A stretch of DNA of 64,000 nt from Mycobacterium cookii (lineage in GTDB: Bacteria > Actinomycetota > Actinomycetes > Mycobacteriales > Mycobacteriaceae): assembly GCF_010727945.1 (NCBI RefSeq), contig NZ_AP022569.1, positions 930,001-994,000 on the forward strand, read 5' to 3'. The position numbers were made by a program, and so were the translations under genes. The notes under the pieces were generated by a model. It was not told where the DNA came from and searched no databases. It saw only the letters and a list, made by a program, of their open reading frames with translations. Below are positions 19,331 to 29,148 of this stretch, in pieces. Position 1 is the first letter of the stretch. Each line of letters starts with the position of its first letter.

Positions 19331-20694
19331 CAGTGGCCTCGTATTGCCGAAGAATCGACGTGGCCGGCCAGCTGGGTCAGCTCCAGCAAGTCGATGCGGC
19401 GCCCGTCCATCCGGATCACCTTGGCCCGCCACGACGAGCCGTGCGGAACGCCGTCGGATTCGTAGCCCGCCAGTTGCACCTCGTCGCCGTTGACCGGAAT
19501 CCGGCCTAGTTGTTGGAGGACCAGCCCGCTGATCGTCTCGTATTCACCCTCCGGAGCGTGATAGCCCGTCGCGTCGGCGATCTCGTCGATGCGCAGCAAG
19601 CCAGACACCCGCCAACCGTTGCCGACCGCCACCACGTCCTGACTGGCATTGTCGTGCTCGTCGCGGACGTCGCCGACGATCTCTTCGATCAGATCCTCGG
19701 TGGTCACCATGCCCGCGGTGCCGCCGTACTCGTCGACAACCATCGCGGTCTGCAGGGCGCTGGCGCGAATCTCTCCCATCAGCGCGTCGCCGTCCAACGT
19801 CGAAGGCACCTTCGCCACCGGGCGCGCGATGGCGGTCACCAGCGTGCGTTGACGATCGGCGGCCGGCACCCCGAAGACCTGCTTGACGTGCACCATGCCG
19901 ACCGTTTCGTCGAGGTCGCCGTCGATCACCGGAAACCTCGAGAAACCGCTCTCGGCGGCAGCTTCGACCAGATCCGCCACCGTGTTGTCCACTTGCAGCG
20001 CAACGATTTTCGCTCGGGGAGTCATCAGCTCCTCGGCGGTCAGCTCGCCGAATTGCAACGAGCGGTCCAGCAATGCCGCGGTGGACTGGTCCAGCGCGCC
20101 GCTGCGGGCGGAGCTACGCACCAGCGACGCCAGCTCCTGGGACGAGCGGGCCGATCGCAGTTCCTGAGTGGGCTCGACGCCGAGCTTGCGCAGAATCCAG
20201 TTGGCCACACCGTTGGTCAGCCGGATCGGATACGTCATCAGCCAGGAGAACAGCAGCTGCGCGCCGGCGACGGCGCGCGCGGTTTTCAGCGGCCGGGCCA
20301 CGGCAAGGTTCTTGGGGACCAGCTCACCGAAGATCATCGACACCGAGGTGACCACCAGCAGGGTCAGGACCGTGATGACGACGTCGGCGACCCGGTTGGG
20401 CACGCCGAGCGCATCCAATGCCGGGTGCGGTAGTTCGGCGACCAGCGGTTCGGTGAGGTATCCGGTGATCAGCGCGGTGATCGAGATGCCCAATTGCGCC
20501 CCGGACAGCTGGAATGACAGGTCGTGGTGCGCGCGGCGGACGAAGCGGTCACGCCGGCGCCCGACGCGGGCGTTGGCGTCGACGGTGCTGCGTTCGAGCG
20601 TGGTCAGGGAGAATTCGGCTGCGGTGAACAGTGCATTGCCCAGGGTCAGCACGACGATGGCCAACAGGCTGAGCAGGGTGATGAGGAGGTTCAT
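19330..20694 (-). CDS. DUF21/CBS/CorC domain membrane protein (Rv1842c-like)
   Basis: A 454-residue paralogue of the next gene, with the full CorB/CorC layout. It has the DUF21 membrane domain (residues 1-200; [17 protein letters not shown] and [16 protein letters not shown]), two CBS motifs (about 205-330, including [13 protein letters not shown] and [25 protein letters not shown]) and a C-terminal transporter-associated domain (350-440). A role in divalent cation efflux is known for the family, but the substrate here is inferred. A GTG three codons upstream (20703) is an alternative start. The 217 bp before guaB1 contain no gene I can support. Confidence 0.9.
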   Translation of the reverse strand: MNLLITLLSLLAIVVLTLGNALFTAAEFSLTTLERSTVDANARVGRRRDRFVRRAHHDLSFQLSGAQLGISITALITGYLTEPLVAELPHPALDALGVPNRVADVVITVLTLLVVTSVSMIFGELVPKNLAVARPLKTARAVAGAQLLFSWLMTYPIRLTNGVANWILRKLGVEPTQELRSARSSQELASLVRSSARSGALDQSTAALLDRSLQFGELTAEELMTPRAKIVALQVDNTVADLVEAAAESGFSRFPVIDGDLDETVGMVHVKQVFGVPAADRQRTLVTAIARPVAKVPSTLDGDALMGEIRASALQTAMVVDEYGGTAGMVTTEDLIEEIVGDVRDEHDNASQDVVAVGNGWRVSGLLRIDEIADATGYHAPEGEYETISGLVLQQLGRIPVNGDEVQLAGYESDGVPHGSSWRAKVIRMDGRRIDLLELTQLAGHVDSSAIRGH

Positions 20695-20920
20695 CGAGGC
20701 CACCGTCCAACGGTCGTGACCCGCTTCACCCGGGCTTCGCCCGCGATCGCGATCACTCCGCGAGAAGGAGGCTCCTCGGAGTCGGCGTCACACACGCCGG
20801 ATGGCGCGGGTGCCTGCGGCACGAAATCCCTTCCCTCGACGTATTCACTGCTGACGTGACCTTTCATGGTAGCGAAGCCGCCACCCGTCGGAGTGCTCGT
20901 CGCGGCGACGACACGCCCGA

Positions 20921-22384
<1,464 letters not shown>

Positions 22385-23842
22385 CTATGCCGGCACCTCG
22401 GAACGGTCGCCACCCCACAGTGTGTGGAACTTCTTGCTTGCGTCCTCATCGATCCGTCCATAGGTATGTGCACCGAAAAAGTCCCGCAGCCCCTGGGTGA
22501 GCGCGGCAGGCAATCGCTCGGTGCGCAGCGCGTCGTAATACGACAGCGCCGACGCGAAGCCCGGGATCGGGATACCCAATTGGGTGGCCGTCACCACGAC
22601 GCGACGCCAACTGTCGACGGCTGACTCGATGGCGCTGCGGAAATACGGCGCGGCGATCAACGTGGGCAGGTCGGGGTTCTCGTCGAACGCTTCCTTGATC
22701 CGGTTGAGGAACTTGGCCCGGATGATGCAGCCGCCACGCCAGATGGTCGCCATGTCGCCCGGCGTGATGCCCCAGTCGTATTCGGCGCTGCCCGCCTGGA
22801 TCTGGTTGAAGCCCTGCGCGTAGGCAATGATCTTCGACGCGTACAGGGCCTTACTGACGTCGTCGACGAATTGCTCTGCATCGCTTGGCTTCTCGCCTAG
22901 ATGGCCGGATGCCAGTCCGGTGGTCGCCTTGCGCTGGGCCACCGACCCCGACAGCGCGCGGGCGAACACCGCCTCGGCGATACCGGTGACCGGGATCCCG
23001 AGGTCCAGCGCGGACTTCACCGTCCAGCGGCCGGTGCCCTTCTGTTCGGCCTCGTCGACGATGACGTCTACGAGCGGCTTGCCGGTCTTGGCGTCGGTCT
23101 GGCGCAGCACCTCCGCGGTGATCTCGATCAGGAAGCTGTCCAGGTCGCCCCGGTTCCATTCGGCGAAGACGTCGGCGATCTCGGGTGCGCTCTTGCCGAG
23201 CCCGTCACGCAGCAGCTGGTAGGCCTCACCGATGAGCTGCATGTCGGAGTATTCGATGCCGTTGTGCACCATTTTGACGAAGTGTCCGGCGCCGTCAGGA
23301 CCGATGTGCGTGCAGCAGGGGACACCGTCGACGTGTGCCGAGATCTCCTCCAGCAGGGGGCCGAGCGACTTGTAGGACTCGGCCGGTCCGCCCGGCATGA
23401 TCGACGGTCCATTCAGCGCGCCCTCTTCGCCGCCGGAGATGCCGGCCCCGACGAAGTGCAGTCCACGCTCGCGCATCGCCTTTTCGCGGCGGATGGTGTC
23501 GGTGTAGAGCGCGTTGCCGCCGTCGATGATGATGTCGCCGTCCTCCATCGCGTCGGCGAGTTCGTTGATGACAGCGTCGGTGGGGTCACCGGCCTTGACC
23601 ATGATGATCACCCGGCGCGGCTTCTCCAGCGCATCCAGGAATTCCGCGATGGTCTCCGACCTGACGAAATTGCCTTCGCCGCCATGCTCTTTGAGCAGCG
23701 CATCGGTCTTGGCGATGGAACGGTTGTGCAATGCCACCGTGTAGCCGTGATGGGCGAAATTGCGAGCGAGGTTCGAGCCCATCACCGCCAAACCCGTGAC
23801 GCCGATCTGCGCGGTGCCAGTCTTCGATTCCGACGAGCTCAT
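22385..23842 (-). CDS. gnd1: 6-phosphogluconate dehydrogenase (decarboxylating)
   Basis: Catalyses oxidative decarboxylation of 6-phosphogluconate to ribulose-5-phosphate with NAD(P)+. At 485 residues it is exactly the length of Rv1844c. Visible are the Rossmann motif IGVTGLAVMGSNLARNFA, the substrate motif FVGAGISGGEEGALNGPSIMPGG and the catalytic GHFVKMVHNGIEY. The start ATG at 23842 is chosen over an upstream ATG because GAGGCGAAGAG precedes it and because it matches the homologue start (SSSES). Likely first gene of an operon with guaB1. Confidence 0.95.
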   Translation of the reverse strand: MSSSESKTGTAQIGVTGLAVMGSNLARNFAHHGYTVALHNRSIAKTDALLKEHGGEGNFVRSETIAEFLDALEKPRRVIIMVKAGDPTDAVINELADAMEDGDIIIDGGNALYTDTIRREKAMRERGLHFVGAGISGGEEGALNGPSIMPGGPAESYKSLGPLLEEISAHVDGVPCCTHIGPDGAGHFVKMVHNGIEYSDMQLIGEAYQLLRDGLGKSAPEIADVFAEWNRGDLDSFLIEITAEVLRQTDAKTGKPLVDVIVDEAEQKGTGRWTVKSALDLGIPVTGIAEAVFARALSGSVAQRKATTGLASGHLGEKPSDAEQFVDDVSKALYASKIIAYAQGFNQIQAGSAEYDWGITPGDMATIWRGGCIIRAKFLNRIKEAFDENPDLPTLIAAPYFRSAIESAVDSWRRVVVTATQLGIPIPGFASALSYYDALRTERLPAALTQGLRDFFGAHTYGRIDEDASKKFHTLWGGDRSEVPA

Positions 23843-23959
23843 CTCTTCGCCTCTCGCGTGCGTCACTGTTATGCCGGCCTTGCCCCGAACACTGTGGCAC
23901 AGCGGGATCGGGCTATCTGCAAAGTATCGCCAAAGCGCTGCGGCTGCCGGTTTGCCGGG

Positions 23960-24913
23960 TTAGACGGCGGTGAACAACCGGTGCAGTTCGGTGAGCCAGG
24001 GAATCGCCAGCGCCAGGGTGGGCACCACCAGCACCGCCGCCGCGGCGAGGTAGGCCGCCGTCGACACCATCCAGCTGTTGCCGCCGCCTGACAGCCGGCG
24101 TACCCGCAGCAGCGTGTGCGCGCCGCCGGCGGCCAGTGCACCCAGCGGCGCCTGGCCCGACGCGCACGTCACCAGGGCCCGGGCCAGGGGAGCGCGGCCG
24201 GCCACCCGGACCGCGGCATCATCGGCCAACAGCTCGGCCAGTAGCTGCACGGCGTCCAAAGCGCTTGCGCTGCGGACGAATCGGGGAAATGCCGCGTGAG
24301 CGGCGGTGAACGCTTCCAGGACCAGATCGTGACGGGCCCGCAGGTGGGCGCGCTCGTGGCTCAGGATCGCCGAGACCTCGGCGTCGGTCAGCGATTCCAG
24401 CGTGCCCTCGCTGACCACCACCCGGCCACGGACGCCGGGCAGGCAGTAGGCCAGCGGCTGCGCCACCTCAAGCACGCGAAGGTTGCGGCCGCGGGCGCAT
24501 GCTCGCACCGAAACCGCATCGGCCGACAGTCCCAGCAGGTCGACCAGCATGCGGTGGTGGGCGCGTCGCCGGCGCGTCGCGACCGCCACCCGGATCACGG
24601 CGACCGCCAGACGGGCGCCGATGAGCAACGTCAGCGCCAACACCGCGACGTCCAGGATCCACAGCGGCCAGCCGAGCCGGCCGATCTCTGCGGCGGGGCT
24701 GGCGGTCGGTCGCCCGTCGGCACCGGGGACGAACAGTCGGCTGGCGATCGCGATGCCGGCGCTGAACGCCGACAACACCGCAGCCACGGCGATCGCCTGC
24801 CACAACACCATCGCGGCCCGGGGTGCGCGCAGCGGCCAGGCCGCCCGCGCCAGCAGTGCCGGTACCGGGCCGACCAGCATCACCGCGAGAATGGTGAAGG
24901 CCAGCCCGGACAT
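23960..24913 (-). CDS. BlaR1-like M56-family membrane metalloprotease (Rv1845c-like)
   Basis: A 317-residue polytopic protein with membrane helices at about residues 4-24, 35-60, 83-105 and 280-300, and a zinc-protease HERAH motif (HExxH) around residue 185. It belongs to the BlaR1/MecR1 peptidase group but lacks the extracellular penicillin-binding sensor domain, like Rv1845c. In M. tuberculosis this gene pairs with BlaI and responds to beta-lactams and respiratory stress. Here it starts 14 bp after the blaI stop, so the two form one operon. It presumably cleaves BlaI on signal. Confidence 0.9.
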   Translation of the reverse strand: MSGLAFTILAVMLVGPVPALLARAAWPLRAPRAAMVLWQAIAVAAVLSAFSAGIAIASRLFVPGADGRPTASPAAEIGRLGWPLWILDVAVLALTLLIGARLAVAVIRVAVATRRRRAHHRMLVDLLGLSADAVSVRACARGRNLRVLEVAQPLAYCLPGVRGRVVVSEGTLESLTDAEVSAILSHERAHLRARHDLVLEAFTAAHAAFPRFVRSASALDAVQLLAELLADDAAVRVAGRAPLARALVTCASGQAPLGALAAGGAHTLLRVRRLSGGGNSWMVSTAAYLAAAAVLVVPTLALAIPWLTELHRLFTAV

Positions 24914-24927
24914 GGTCCTAGTCTCTC

Positions 24928-25347
24928 TCAGCCCTCGGACCGCGCGCCACCAGGCGGCGCGCTGCTGCGCTGACTACATTCCAACTCGTCGAGCGCACGT
25001 CGCAGCGCCTCAGCCTCGTCGGCGCCGACTCGCTCGACGAAGTGCACCAGCGCGGCCTGCCTGCTTCCGGAATCGGACGCCTGATCCAGCGCGTCGACCA
25101 TCAGCCCGGCGACGAGTTCGTCGCGTCCGTGCACCGGCGCATAGCGATGCGCGCGATCGTCGCGGATTTGCGACACCAAGTTCTTCTTGGCCAGTCGCTG
25201 CAGTACGGTCATCACCGTCGTGTAGGCCAGGTCGCGGTGCTCGGACAGCGCTTCGTGCACCTGGCGCACGGTTTGCGGGTGAGGAGTGGACCACAAGTGA
25301 TCCATTACCGCACGCTCGAGGTCCCCTAGGCGCGTCAACTTAGCCAT
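24928..25347 (-). CDS. blaI: BlaI/MecI-family transcriptional repressor
   Basis: A 139-residue winged-helix repressor. The DNA-binding domain is at residues 1-75 (LERAVMDHLW, DLAYTTVMTVLQRLAKKNLV). The C-terminal helices serve dimerisation and carry the expected cleavage region. It is nearly identical in layout to Rv1846c, which controls blaC, its own operon and ATP synthase genes. The ATG lies behind AGGAGATG. An imperfect palindrome 43 bp upstream (25390-25406) is a good candidate for autoregulation. The divergent gene at 25488 may share this control region. Confidence 0.95.
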   Translation of the reverse strand: MAKLTRLGDLERAVMDHLWSTPHPQTVRQVHEALSEHRDLAYTTVMTVLQRLAKKNLVSQIRDDRAHRYAPVHGRDELVAGLMVDALDQASDSGSRQAALVHFVERVGADEAEALRRALDELECSQRSSAPPGGARSEG

Positions 25348-25389
25348 GCTTGATCATCTCCTGTGCAATGCCGCCAGCGTACTCGCGAT

Positions 25390-25406
25390 TACTACCGTCT
25401 GTCGTA
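25390..25406. promoter_or_regulatory. Candidate BlaI operator
   Basis: TACTAC-N5-GTCGTA is an imperfect palindrome (one mismatch from perfect), placed 43 bp upstream of the blaI ATG. BlaI/MecI repressors bind TAC/GTA-type palindromes and repress their own operons. The assignment rests on the half-site type and position only. Confidence 0.5.
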
Positions 25407-25453
25407 TCCGCTGCCCGTTGGGTGTGAACGCCCTCACAGCACTTGACCGGCAA

Positions 25454-25472
25454 TATGGTTAGGCTAACCTCA
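25454..25472 (+). promoter_or_regulatory. IdeR iron box upstream of the FhuF-like gene
   Basis: The 19-bp element TATGGTTAGGCTAACCTCA matches the IdeR consensus TTAGGTTAGSCTAACCTAA at 16 positions, with a perfect 14-base core. It overlaps a TATGGT -10 candidate and ends just before the AAAGGAGGT ribosome site (25475-25483) of the gene at 25488. This predicts repression by iron-loaded IdeR and induction in low iron. Confidence 0.85.
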
Positions 25473-25487
25473 CAAAAGGAGGTGCCT

Positions 25488-26273
25488 GTGACGACCCTTA
25501 TCGACGATCCGCTGATCGCGGCGATGTCCATCGAGCGTGTGCTGCCACTGCACGAGTCGAGTCGGCGGCTTCGCGAGCTGTATCCGCAATGCCCCCGGGT
25601 CTACGGCGTCGCGGTGGTGGGCGACGTCTCGATCCGCCGGTGGTGGCCGCTGGAATCGGCCGTCCGGACCGATCGGTTGCAGGCGATGTTCGACGCCGCG
25701 ACGGTCGACATGGACCGACGAAGCGCCGCAAGGCAATTGGTGGCAACGCTGGTGCACACCGTGATCGGCCGGGTGGTCGCGCTGCTCGTGCTCGAGGCAC
25801 GAGCATGGGACACCGGCCTGGAGAACCTCTGGGTACACGTGGACTCAGACGGTGTCATCGACTGGGCCGCGGTCGTCGACCCAACGGTGCGGGTACTGCC
25901 CGACGATCCCGTCGGCGACGGATCGGTGTGCCTGCCGAGCGAGGCCGCGCTGGCCACCTGGGTGGCCCACCGCTGCCATCGCACGCTGGAAGCGCTGTTT
26001 GCCAAGCTGCACGACGTCAGCGGCGGGGCGATGTCGATCGCGGCGATGTGGCAGATCGTCGGCGCGATGGTGGTGGCGACGGCGACTCAGGTGCCACAAC
26101 TGGGCGGCGCCGACGAATTGTTGGCGATGCGTCGCGGTCAGGCGGTGCTGGACGCGCTGGTCGGCTTCGGGCTACCGGTTCGGGGCCGGTCGGTCGCTCG
26201 CGCGCGCAGGCGGGCAACCTCTTGCGATATTAGGGCAGCCTTGCCTATTCTGTTGGCATCGAGCGACACATGA
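25488..26273 (+). CDS. Iron-regulated FhuF-like protein (putative ferric-siderophore reductase)
   Basis: A 261-residue protein that resembles FhuF/IucA-IucC C-terminal-type proteins. It has a helical N-terminus, ARQLVATLVHTVIGRVVALL (about residues 80-99), a NLWVHVDSDGVI strand pair, and AHRCHRTLEALFAKLHDVSGGAMSIAAMW. FhuF proteins reduce ferric siderophores with a [2Fe-2S] cluster held by a C-terminal CC-x10-CxxC motif. Here only one Cys remains at the end (RRRATSCDIR), so activity is doubtful. The GTG start is fixed by a perfect AAAGGAGGT. The IdeR box upstream supports an iron role. Its last codons overlap a second IdeR box and the sRNA promoter. M. tuberculosis has no gene here. Confidence 0.65.
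   Translation: MTTLIDDPLIAAMSIERVLPLHESSRRLRELYPQCPRVYGVAVVGDVSIRRWWPLESAVRTDRLQAMFDAATVDMDRRSAARQLVATLVHTVIGRVVALLVLEARAWDTGLENLWVHVDSDGVIDWAAVVDPTVRVLPDDPVGDGSVCLPSEAALATWVAHRCHRTLEALFAKLHDVSGGAMSIAAMWQIVGAMVVATATQVPQLGGADELLAMRRGQAVLDALVGFGLPVRGRSVARARRRATSCDIRAALPILLASSDT
26230..26248 (+). promoter_or_regulatory. IdeR iron box and promoter of the MrsI-like sRNA
   Basis: TTAGGGCAGCCTTGCCTAT matches the IdeR consensus at 14 of 19 positions and keeps the invariant frame TTAGGnnAGSCTnnCCTA. It overlaps a TATTCT -10 candidate (26246-26251), so iron-loaded IdeR should block transcription starting near 26258. The box lies inside the 3' coding end of the FhuF-like gene. Confidence 0.75.
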
Positions 26274-26360
26274 CCGCGACGGCGTCCTGAGGGCTGCAGT
26301 GACCCCCGGTCTTCTCGATACGGCGAGCCCCGTGCATTACGCACGGGGCTCGCCTGTTTC
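26258..26360 (+). ncRNA. mrsI: Candidate iron-responsive small RNA MrsI
   Basis: A transcript of about 100 nt is predicted between the IdeR-box promoter (start near 26258) and a strong intrinsic terminator (26322-26360). MrsI of M. tuberculosis (ncRv11846) is an IdeR-controlled sRNA of this size. Its name places it just after Rv1846c (blaI) on the plus strand, exactly the position and strand found here. It lowers expression of non-essential iron proteins such as bfrA in low iron. No credible coding frame lies in the interval (only a six-codon ATG-TGA). Identity is inferred from position, promoter and terminator; I could not align the sequences. Confidence 0.75.
26322..26360 (+). terminator. 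Intrinsic terminator of the sRNA
   Basis: A perfect 14-bp GC-rich stem (26322-26335 with 26341-26354) closes a five-base loop ATTAC and is followed by a T-rich run (TGTTTC). It ends 24 bp before the convergent methyltransferase gene and may also stop transcription from that side. Confidence 0.85.
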
Positions 26361-26383
26361 TGGCTATGGGGTTGTCCCTCGGG

Positions 26384-27196
26384 TCAGTCCTTGACGAAGT
26401 TGTACATCCGATAGGACAGCCTTCCGCGCTGCAACTCCTTGTACATCAACGTCCCCGGTGCGCCGGCGAACAGACGAGCGAAGGGCTGCAAGAACTTTGG
26501 CACCCGGCGGCCGACCAGGTCGAGGTACTTGTGTGAGTTGTTGTCCAGCCCGCGGAGCACGTCGGCGTTGATCTCCCGCTTGGACACCATCCGCAACGGC
26601 AGACCGGCGAGTGCGGCGTCCCAGGCGTCGTATTCGAGGAAGCCGCGGAAGTCGACGTAGAGGAAGTGTCCGCCCGGCCGCAGCACCCGCACCATTTCGG
26701 AGAGGAAACGGTCGAAATGCGGGTAGGCATGTGACGCTTCGACATTGAGGACCGCGTCGAACGACTCGTCCGGAAAAGGCAGGGCTTCGGCGTCGCCGTG
26801 TACGAAATCCAGCCCCGGGATGTTGTGTCGCTTTTTCGCGAATTTGACACCGTCCGGATTGAAGTCGAGCCCGGTGTAGGACGCGGGGTGCAGCGTCTTC
26901 ATGATGTACGCACCGCCGCCGCCGTGACCGCAGCTCGGTTCCAGCACCTTCTTGCCGCTCAGATCCACCTGCGTCGCGGTGCGGTGATAGAGCTGGATGC
27001 AATACCGGTTTTTCTCGTCGGCAGGGTCAAGCGGCAGCGCCATCGGCGGGTCTTCTTCGTAACCCCAGTTGAGGAAGACGACGTCGTCCTCGTCCCACTT
27101 GCGGGTGACGTAGGGATACCAATATTTGTTCATGGCCTTCTTGAACCATGAATAACTACCGATGGGCTTGACGTACTGCCTCAGGGTGCTCGTCAC
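26384..27196 (-). CDS. SAM-dependent methyltransferase (Rv2952/glycolipid O-methyltransferase family)
   Basis: A 270-residue class I methyltransferase with the SAM-binding motif [15 protein letters not shown] (about residue 85), the acidic GLDFNPDG loop, [15 protein letters not shown] and [15 protein letters not shown]. Length and motifs match the Rv2952 family (phthiotriol/phenolphthiotriol dimycocerosate methyltransferase) and related glycopeptidolipid sugar O-methyltransferases. The start is GTG 27196, which gives the family length of 270. It lies 16 bp downstream of the P450 gene on the same strand, so the two may act on one lipid substrate. No pks or gpl genes are nearby, so the substrate is unknown. 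Confidence 0.85.
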   Translation of the reverse strand: MTSTLRQYVKPIGSYSWFKKAMNKYWYPYVTRKWDEDDVVFLNWGYEEDPPMALPLDPADEKNRYCIQLYHRTATQVDLSGKKVLEPSCGHGGGGAYIMKTLHPASYTGLDFNPDGVKFAKKRHNIPGLDFVHGDAEALPFPDESFDAVLNVEASHAYPHFDRFLSEMVRVLRPGGHFLYVDFRGFLEYDAWDAALAGLPLRMVSKREINADVLRGLDNNSHKYLDLVGRRVPKFLQPFARLFAGAPGTLMYKELQRGRLSYRMYNFVKD

Positions 27197-27212
27197 AAGC
27201 GGCCAGTATGCC

Positions 27213-28592
27213 CTACGCCCGACCGGAATCGGCCAGCGCCGCAGCGTCGGAATTGCTTGATGCGCGGTTCGCGCGCCGGTAGACCACCGCGCGTGCGCCC
27301 TTGCCGGGCACCGTCGCCACGCCGCGCCAGTACGCGCGCTCGCCAGGCTCATCGGTTGGCACGAAACGGAATTCGCGCAACACAGTGCGCAGCACGATGT
27401 CGGACTCCATGTTGGCGAACGCCGCGCCGACGCAGCGGTTCACGCCGCCGCCGAACGGAATCCACGCGGTCGGCTTCGCGCTGGTGCCCATGTAGCGGTC
27501 CGGGTTGAACACTGCCGCGTCCGGGAAGTCCGCTTCGGAGTCGTGGGCCAGTTTGATGCTGACGATGATGTTGGTTCCTTCGGGAAGAACCCAGTCGCCC
27601 AACCGGATTCGCGTCTTTGTACGCCGCGTCGTGCCGTCCAGAACCGGCCGGGTGCGCTGCACCTCCCAGATGACGGCCTGCCGGTACTCAGATCCCCCGG
27701 CGTCGACCTCGTCGGTCAGTCGGGAGAGCACGCCCGGGTGGCGGCGCAGCCGCTCGAATGCCCAGGCGAGCGACGACGCGGTGGTCTCGTGGCCGGAGCC
27801 CAGCAAGGTCAGCAGCTCGTCGGTGATGTGCTGGTCCGAAATCGGCTCGCCGTCGTCGTAGCGCGCCTGCAACAGCAGCGCAAGCACATCTTTGCGCTCA
27901 TCGAGCGCCGGGTCGGCCCGAGCCTCTGCGATCAGCTCGGCGATGACGGCGTCGAAGCGGCGCCGCTTCTTCATGTACCGCCCCCACGGACTCCACGGCC
28001 CGAGGTCACGCCGCATGATCGGCGGGCACACCACCAGAAGCGAGCCCAGCGTGACCATCGCGGGCACCGTCTCGCGAAGCTCGTCCAATTTCGGGCCCTC
28101 GGCACCGAACACTGCCCGCAGGATCGCGCCGACAGTTATCCGCAGCATCGGCTCGAGCGTTTCGAACTCTTTACCCTCGGGCCACGTCGCGATCTCGCGG
28201 ATCGCCTCTTCTTCGATGATGCTTTCGTAGCTGCGCATCCGCTTGCCGTGGAACGGCGGTGCGAGCAGTTTGCGGCGCTCGCGGTGCTGGTCGCCGGCAA
28301 GGCTGAATGTCGAGCCGGGACCGAACGCCTCGCCGATTGAACCGGCGCCCGACGGCGGGCGCTCCAGCAGATCGGTGCCGGTGGTGAACAGATCCTTCGC
28401 CAAGACCGGGTCGCTGATCACCACCGCATGGTTATTGCGGGGCAGGTTGACTCTGACCACGTCGCTGCCGTACCGACGGCCCAAATTCGCGAACATCGCG
28501 TGGTTCTGCACCAGGAACTTGATGGTCTGCAGAACCTTGGGGGTCCTGGGACCCGGCGGCAGACAAACAGGCTCCGTTGTCGCCGTCGCCAT
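27213..28592 (-). CDS. Cytochrome P450 (CYP138-like)
   Basis: A 459-residue P450. The heme-binding motif [14 protein letters not shown] holds the axial Cys. The I-helix oxygen motif is [15 protein letters not shown], and the K-helix ExxR is WEVQRTR. The sequence around [19 protein letters not shown] and [11 protein letters not shown] resembles CYP138 of M. tuberculosis (Rv0136), whose substrate is unknown. I start at ATG 28592 (MATATTEP), behind GGAAGGG, not eight codons upstream. Co-directional with and 16 bp from the methyltransferase gene. This pair stands where M. tuberculosis has other genes and looks like an accessory insertion between the sRNA and the Rv1847 homologue. Confidence 0.93.
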   Translation of the reverse strand: MATATTEPVCLPPGPRTPKVLQTIKFLVQNHAMFANLGRRYGSDVVRVNLPRNNHAVVISDPVLAKDLFTTGTDLLERPPSGAGSIGEAFGPGSTFSLAGDQHRERRKLLAPPFHGKRMRSYESIIEEEAIREIATWPEGKEFETLEPMLRITVGAILRAVFGAEGPKLDELRETVPAMVTLGSLLVVCPPIMRRDLGPWSPWGRYMKKRRRFDAVIAELIAEARADPALDERKDVLALLLQARYDDGEPISDQHITDELLTLLGSGHETTASSLAWAFERLRRHPGVLSRLTDEVDAGGSEYRQAVIWEVQRTRPVLDGTTRRTKTRIRLGDWVLPEGTNIIVSIKLAHDSEADFPDAAVFNPDRYMGTSAKPTAWIPFGGGVNRCVGAAFANMESDIVLRTVLREFRFVPTDEPGERAYWRGVATVPGKGARAVVYRRANRASSNSDAAALADSGRA

Positions 28593-28681
28593 GTCGTCCC
28601 TTCCACGTCTCGGCACCCAGAGGTTTCCGCTGCCCCGGACTCACCCTAGCGGTAGCCGATATGGGCCGCATGAAAGTCCGT

Positions 28682-28713
28682 TACCTCGGACATGTCGTCG
28701 GGGTACCGGACAT
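28682..28713. promoter_or_regulatory. Possible operator: repeated TACC-GGACAT elements
   Basis: The divergent gap between the P450 gene (start 28592) and the thioesterase gene (start 28750) holds TACCTCGGACAT (28682-28693) and TACCGGACAT (28704-28713) in direct orientation. GTCCG/CGGAC also forms an inverted pair at 28677-28692. The position fits a regulator site, but none is identified. A TAGATA -10 candidate about 8 bases before ATG 28750 hints that the thioesterase mRNA is leaderless. Confidence 0.3.
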
Positions 28714-28749
28714 AACTGCAGTCTCCCGGGCAGTGTAGATACTGAGGCT

Positions 28750-29148
28750 ATGCAGCTGATGCCCGATGCGCCATTCGATGAGCAACTGGGCCTGACGTTC
28801 ACCGAGATCACTCCGGACCGAACTCTGGCTCATATCGACGTCCAACCAAAGTTGTTGCAGCCGATGGGCATCGTGCACGGCGGGGTGTACTGCGCGATGG
28901 TCGAGAGCATGGCCAGCGTCGCCGCCTACACGTGGCTGAGCGTCAACGGCGGCGGCTCGGTTGTCGGCGTCAACAACAACACCGATTTCCTGCGTGCGAT
29001 CAGCACCGGCACGGTGTATGGCGTGGCCACACCGGTACACCGCGGGCGACGTCAGCAGCTGTGGCTGGTCACCATCACCGACTCCGACGAGCGGTTGGTC
29101 GCTCGCGGCCAGGTGCGCCTGCAGAACCTCGAAGCGGATCCTGCCTAA
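28750..29148 (+). CDS. Hotdog-fold thioesterase (PaaI type, Rv1847-like)
   Basis: A 132-residue hotdog protein with the PaaI-type active-site segment PMGIVHGGVYCAMVESMAS (HGG about residue 40). It probably hydrolyses an acyl- or aryl-CoA thioester; the substrate is unknown. It corresponds to Rv1847. In M. tuberculosis the urease genes Rv1848-Rv1853 follow, but here ndh follows immediately, and the two genes overlap tail to tail by 4 bp. The urease cluster is therefore missing from its usual place. Confidence 0.88.
   Translation: MQLMPDAPFDEQLGLTFTEITPDRTLAHIDVQPKLLQPMGIVHGGVYCAMVESMASVAAYTWLSVNGGGSVVGVNNNTDFLRAISTGTVYGVATPVHRGRRQQLWLVTITDSDERLVARGQVRLQNLEADPA

Noticed and set aside
20691..20867. 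Short minus-strand frame (58 codons from ATG 20867) between guaB1 and the CBS-domain gene
   Set aside because: No ribosome site, it overlaps the next gene's start, and the composition looks random; not supported as a gene.
25852..26394. Alternative frame through the FhuF-like gene ending beyond the sRNA
   Set aside because: The frame crosses the terminator hairpin and is Arg/Trp-rich; only the short CLFC stretch is of interest, and it is reported as a possible frameshift clue.
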